Shown here one piece after another: positions 60,204 to 64,000 of a DNA stretch of 64,000 bases (within the stretch, counting starts at the first letter, position 1; each line of letters begins with the position of its first letter). Both the position numbers and the translations under genes were made by a program. The DNA comes from Ulva prolifera. Lineage: Eukaryota; Chlorophyta; Ulvophyceae; Ulvales; Ulvaceae. The DNA lies in contig CM041200.1 of assembly GCA_023078555.1 (NCBI GenBank), positions 4,864,936 through 4,928,935 on the forward strand, given 5' to 3'. Below the pieces are notes generated by a model. That model worked only from the letters and a program-made list of their open reading frames with translations. It did not search any database and was not told the origin of the DNA.

Positions 60204-61527
60204 ATGCAAGAACAATACATATGCGCCGATGAGAAATTAGAGCTGTTCCAAACATCTTCATGGCTCTCCTCGTTCCGATCTGTTTGCTTCAAAACTGTTT
60301 GCCTCGACATACCTGATGGCGTGTTATCGTTCCTGGATGCTGACGGCATCAGCTCACGGGATGTGCAGCAGGCAGTAAGTCCACACACGTTGTCATACGT
60401 ATGATTCGTGTGGGTCAAAGGCGGACAGCATGCGAAACTGGACGTGCAGGTGCCGCCCACAGCATCTGGCACTGACAGCGAAGCTACAGATGAAGAAGAA
60501 TCGGGTGCAAGCGATCACAGCGATCCAGATCTTGAACAGTTCAAGCAGCAAGTTAATGATACAATAAGATCTTTGGGGGGCAAGGTCATGCCGAAACTAA
60601 ATTGGAGCGCACCGGTGGATGCCCAGTGGATTTCACCAACAGGGCTGAGCTGCCAGAATGCGGATGAAGTGCTTCTTCTACTCAAGAGCTCTGACCGAGC
60701 TGCGCATGATCTTTCCTGTATGCGTCAGCTACAAAAAGCTGCGCCGTGTTTAGACGTTGCTTTGCAAAGCGATGCTGTGGAAGCAGCTAGGTCGGACCCA
60801 GGTGGATGCCTTGCGCGTTTGCACCCGCAGCTTGTGCTGAAACGGTATCATGAGCTAGACTTTGGCATGGAATTCAGATGCTTCGTTCAAAGTGGACACC
60901 TAGTGGGGATCTCTCAGCGAGATCCTACCCAGCAATTCCCTGCTCTCCAGGATGAACTCCCCACTGTCAAGGCTGCTATCCTGGAGTTCTATAGTAGCAA
61001 GATCGCCTCAAAGTTCCCATCACCCAATTGTGCGATATTCTTTGCTCTTTGCACCATCCCAGGGCTTCGTGCATGAGTCACCTGTGCTGTCGCCAGACCC
61101 TGTGTCCATCGAACAGGTGCTATTGCACATGCTCATGGTCTGTTGGCTCGACAGCATTGTCGTCTCGTATCGGCGCGCTGTAGCCATCCAACAGTGCCTT
61201 GATCCTGCAGATGTCTTTGATGTCTGTGTCATGCCCAAGGCGAGGGTGCGCTTGCTGGACTTCAATCCCCCTGGGGGCACAACTCAGCCGCTAATGTTCA
61301 CGTGGGAGGAGCTACACTCAGCAGCTGAGCTCATGTGCAGCTCCCCACGGGGTAGCGATCACGATTGCGACCTGCGGGTGGTGACTGACCGCATGCATGT
61401 GCAAGCAGGCGCACAGACAGTGTTTGGCGTTCCGGCAGACACGCTTGAGCTGCAGGGCATGACCTGGGGAGATGTGATGCAGCACTTAGCGAGTGAAGTG
61501 TCCAAACAGAACCTTCAGGATGGTTGA
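60204..61527 (+). CDS. CDC123: CDC123 homologue, eIF2 assembly factor
   Basis: Seen: exons 60204-60374, 60450-61029 and 61211-61527 join in phase to 355 residues, ATG to TGA; human CDC123 has about 336. The N-terminus has SSWLSSFRSVCFKTVCLDIP. An acidic linker follows, then LGGKVMPKLNWSAPVDAQWI, LLLLKSSDRAAHDL, LVLKRYHELDFGMEFRCFV and LVGISQRD. The last exon has VFDVCVMPKARVRLLDFNP and LMFTWEEL. These are the ATP-grasp-like blocks of the family, with the metal-binding Asp in DFNP. Known: CDC123 binds eIF2gamma and promotes assembly of the eIF2 heterotrimer. The donor at 61030 (GTGCGA) and acceptor before 61211 restore the conserved YVFDV stretch. Confidence 0.93.
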
Positions 61528-61967
61528 CTGGGATCTTTGTCGCTCAATGGGACAGCATGGCGTGCTCACGTGCCGTGCCATGAAGTATTGACAGGTAGTG
61601 CATTCTACTGTATTGGCACAGACACCTCTCCTCACCGCTCCAGCTGCAGTGTCACGCAATAGTGTTAATTCATTTCACTTGACGGCCCCAGATTTTCGAC
61701 GTTTCATGTCGTCAATCGTGCTGTATCGTTATGTGTATGCTTTTGTCGGGGCCGGCTGTGGTCAGCCATGTTTTACAGCATCACGAAGCATGAGCAAGAC
61801 AGATGCACTGCTTGCTGAGCTTCGTTGCGGGATCACGCACAAGATCATGGTCGCTAGGACGATCATATCAGGTGCACAGTGTGCAGAGGGATTGACCAAA
61901 AAATAGTATGCAGGACTATCCACTGGGGCTGATCTGAGGATCCCCAGCGATACAGAGCAAATCATGT
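61528..61967. other. Convergent intergenic region
   Basis: 3' UTRs of CDC123 and the Psb27-like gene; nothing else supported. Confidence 0.5.
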
Positions 61968-62632
61968 CTACTTGCCTTGAGACAAGAGGGTCTCTACTTC
62001 CTCTAGTGTCTTGGCAACAAACTTCACCTTCTGCTTTGGCAATGGTGCAGCACCGTTACTGGCCACATGTCCGAGCACAGCGTCAACGGCCACGTACATA
62101 CGTTTGGCAGCTTGACCTGCAGCAACGGACATGTCGTTGTGCATCCAAGGGTGATGCTGACCAGCGCCAATGGCAAAGATGCTGATGCCGTTGAGTCAAT
62201 GTAGTTTTGTTGGTTTGAAGCACCTGGAGCAGATCCACCCTTCGCGTGAGCAGCAATCCATGCTTTTCCTTCTGACTTAATGTCGTTTAGTGCTTTGATT
62301 CGCTGCTTGTCAAAGGGATCCTGCATGCCCATCCGAGGGTGTTCCAACATCTTTGCCTGATGTGGACTGTAATTCACATCACCGCCACATCACCGGCCAC
62401 ATCCACTGTCAGATCACAGTTTCTGAAGGGCTGCAAACACGTCAGTGCAGCTGGGCCACACCAGAGTCATGTAATCGTTGATTGTGGCAGATAGAACTCT
62501 GGTCTCATCGACAAACACTGGGTCCAGTGTGTTGGCCCATGCTGGAGATGCCGCCATCAAGCTAGCAATCGCCACAAACGCTCGCCTGGACAGCTGAGTG
62601 TGAGCCCCCGCCTGAGCACGTTGGATCACCAT
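61968..62632 (-). CDS. Psb27-like thylakoid lumen protein
   Basis: Seen: exons 62462-62632, 62224-62320 and 61968-62116 join in phase to 138 residues, ATG to TAG. A twin-arginine lumen signal is visible: LSRRAFVAIASLMAASPAWA, with cleavage expected after AWA. The mature part has helices VDETRVLSATINDYMTL, DKQRIKALNDIKSEGK, AAKRMYVAVDAVLGHVASN and KFVAKTLEEVETLLSQGK. The third and fourth, with GH and a following AP-L-P turn, match the Psb27 pattern (A-NA-x-GH, then AP-P, then a helix ending in L-x-x-G). Known: Psb27 binds CP43 during photosystem II assembly and repair. The first half is more diverged, so the call is probable, not certain. A different first exon ending near 62802 (MLCRGQL) is possible. 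The second donor, CCAG then GTGCTT, is needed to keep frame. Confidence 0.65.
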
Positions 62633-63378
62633 GCGTTGCCTGCACAAGTTCCGTGGTCATATCCATACGCATAGAAGGAAAATCTGTCCGGTAAAGTGCG
62701 TCGCAGAGTCATGCCGGGGATGGCAGCGCTGCTTGGATTGTGTGGCGTGTAGCCAGAGAGAGCGAAAGTCGAAGGTTCATACCTAACTGGCGCACGAGCT
62801 GGCCTCTGCATAACATGTTGACACATGTGTGCGCTCATGACTGCTTTTCTGTGCAAGTAAGCCCTAAGACGCAACGCAAAACTTGGACGAGAACCAGGGC
62901 GTGGATATACAAGCGCCGTTCGAGTGCATGTAGGATCAAAGTCGCAAAAGCTGGCTAGAATATCAGACCAGACGTTATGACAGTCGGCATGATGTACCTG
63001 GTGAGCTACCACGCTTGGCACCTCGCGTAGCATGTCACACCGTGCAGAGGTGTCGTTGAGGGCGCAGATCTGGCGATGGTACAGTCCACTGGTACGCACG
63101 ATCGCATATCGGGGCAAATTCCGATCGTTTCAGACCAGCGCGCGGCAACACGTAGTTACGGTATGCCACTGCCCGATGCACGCTATGGTCTTCCTACACG
63201 TGCATCGCAGTTCAAGGACCGTGTTCGGAGATTGTCAACATATCCAAACAACTGCCGTAGGCGTCACATGTTGCAAAAAGTGCACACTTTACTATCATTG
63301 TCGCTGGAGGTGATACTCTAGTTTCCGCGGCTGCAACTTGCCGGCGTAGCACACTCTTGCGACGCCCTGACGGTCTAC
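62633..63378. other. Head-to-head region between the Psb27-like and PP2C genes
   Basis: Expected promoters of both, and possibly a first exon of the Psb27-like gene near 62800-62822 (-). Frames at 62626-63117 (-) and 63032-63313 (+) have no family features. Confidence 0.45.
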
Positions 63379-64000
63379 ATGTTGGGAACTCAAGCTCCGT
63401 ATGGAGCAATCAGTAGGACGCAAACCCCACCACAGAAAGTAACCACTTGCTCCCAGAAACACCTGCAGCAGCGATGTGATCGTCTGAGTGTGTTTCGGAG
63501 CCGTCAAGGCGATGCGACAGCAGTACGATCGGTCATCGCCCACGCAGCATCGCTTGGAGACGAAGTCACTGCTTCGGAACTTGTCCAATCCGGTTTCGAA
63601 TATGGACTCTCTTGCACTCAAGGTCCTCGCGATACGATGGAAGATGAGCTGTGCATCATTGAATTTGCGAACAGCATATATGCAGGTGCGTGTTTCAATT
63701 AACCGTGTGCGTTGGCCGCATGAGTTTTGCTCTTCGTAACCTAGCTTCATCGTGAACTTCAGAAAGCTTTCATAGCTATGATATGTCCGTTTGCTGCTGT
63801 TTGCTTCACGACCGAGTCGCCTTACTTTCCAGGTCACTTGCAGGCGTTTTTGATGGGCACGGAGGAGACGCGGTGTCACAGTGGCTCAACGAAAATCTCC
63901 ACGAGTATGTGAAGCCTGCAATGGCACAGTCTAGTAACTATCAGGCTGCGATGGAGGCAGCCTTCCTTGCTGCAGACGCTGAAATTCTCGACTACCTGGA
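63379..64000 (+). CDS. PP2C-family protein phosphatase, 5' part
   Basis: Seen: exon 63379-63685 and a second exon from 63844 that runs off the window join in phase. After a leader of about 70 residues rich in Ser, Thr, Arg and Gln comes GLSCTQGPRDTMEDELCII, with the metal-binding RxxMED motif. The second exon supplies YAGVFDGHGGDAVSQWL, the DGHGG motif with the second set of metal ligands. Known: PP2C enzymes are Mn2+/Mg2+-dependent Ser/Thr phosphatases. The leader could be a plastid transit peptide, and plastid PP2Cs such as TAP38/PPH1 exist, but nothing here identifies that subtype. Confidence 0.88.

Overview
The window is nuclear DNA from a photosynthetic, ciliated eukaryote, most probably a green alga. 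Genes are split by many short to medium introns. They include plastid-type proteins (a Psb27-like lumenal protein, geranylgeranyl diphosphate synthase, a PP2C with a leader, the amidotransferase subunit GatC) and BBS9, a protein of the ciliary BBSome. Most 5' splice sites read GTGCGN or GTGTGN, and TGTAA motifs follow some genes, as in green algae. I cannot name the species. No rRNA, confident tRNA or CRISPR is visible. All multi-exon models were built by hand by matching splice sites and reading phase; exon coordinates are in each entry.

Layout: the 3' part of a LETM1 gene (+, 438-3334) faces a kelch/coiled-coil gene (-, 4339-8881). Then come minus-strand genes for a four-helix membrane protein (9539-10579), a MYND/Mss51-like protein (10673-12350), an HMG-box plus histone-fold protein (13202-14431), a possible small membrane-anchored protein (16065-16523) and an Ala/Ser/Tyr-rich secreted protein (17057-19320). 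After about 4 kb with no clear gene: a reticulon-like gene (+, 23349-24888), an unrecognised 513-residue protein (-, 25153-27064), a G-patch/zinc-finger protein (+, 27481-29710) and a GNAT acetyltransferase (+, 29909-31086). The stretch 31.1-34.0 kb has coding-like pieces that I could not join.

Next: a twin-CX9C mitochondrial protein (-, 34045-34393), a hotdog thioesterase (+, 35108-36845), a cytochrome b561 protein (+, 38485-39639), GatC (-, 40770-41280) and an 806-residue membrane-anchored Ala-rich protein (-, 41908-46867). From 47.6 to 53 kb lies a repeat zone: an intact non-LTR retrotransposon ORF (1186 residues, minus), an inverted-repeat element, tandem duplications and a long foldback. 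The right end holds BBS9 (-, 53468-57149), geranylgeranyl diphosphate synthase (+, 57853-59439), CDC123 (+, 60204-61527), Psb27-like (-, 61968-62632) and the start of a PP2C phosphatase (+, 63379 to the window end).

The genes form no single pathway. Several concern organelles: LETM1, the CX9C protein and possibly the Mss51-like protein for mitochondria; Psb27-like, geranylgeranyl diphosphate synthase and perhaps PP2C for the plastid. The most unusual items are the HMG-box/histone-fold fusion, the secreted Ala-rich protein with two probable GC-AG introns, the retrotransposon with related 3'-end fragments elsewhere in the window, and genes whose last exon is far more GC-rich than the earlier ones.
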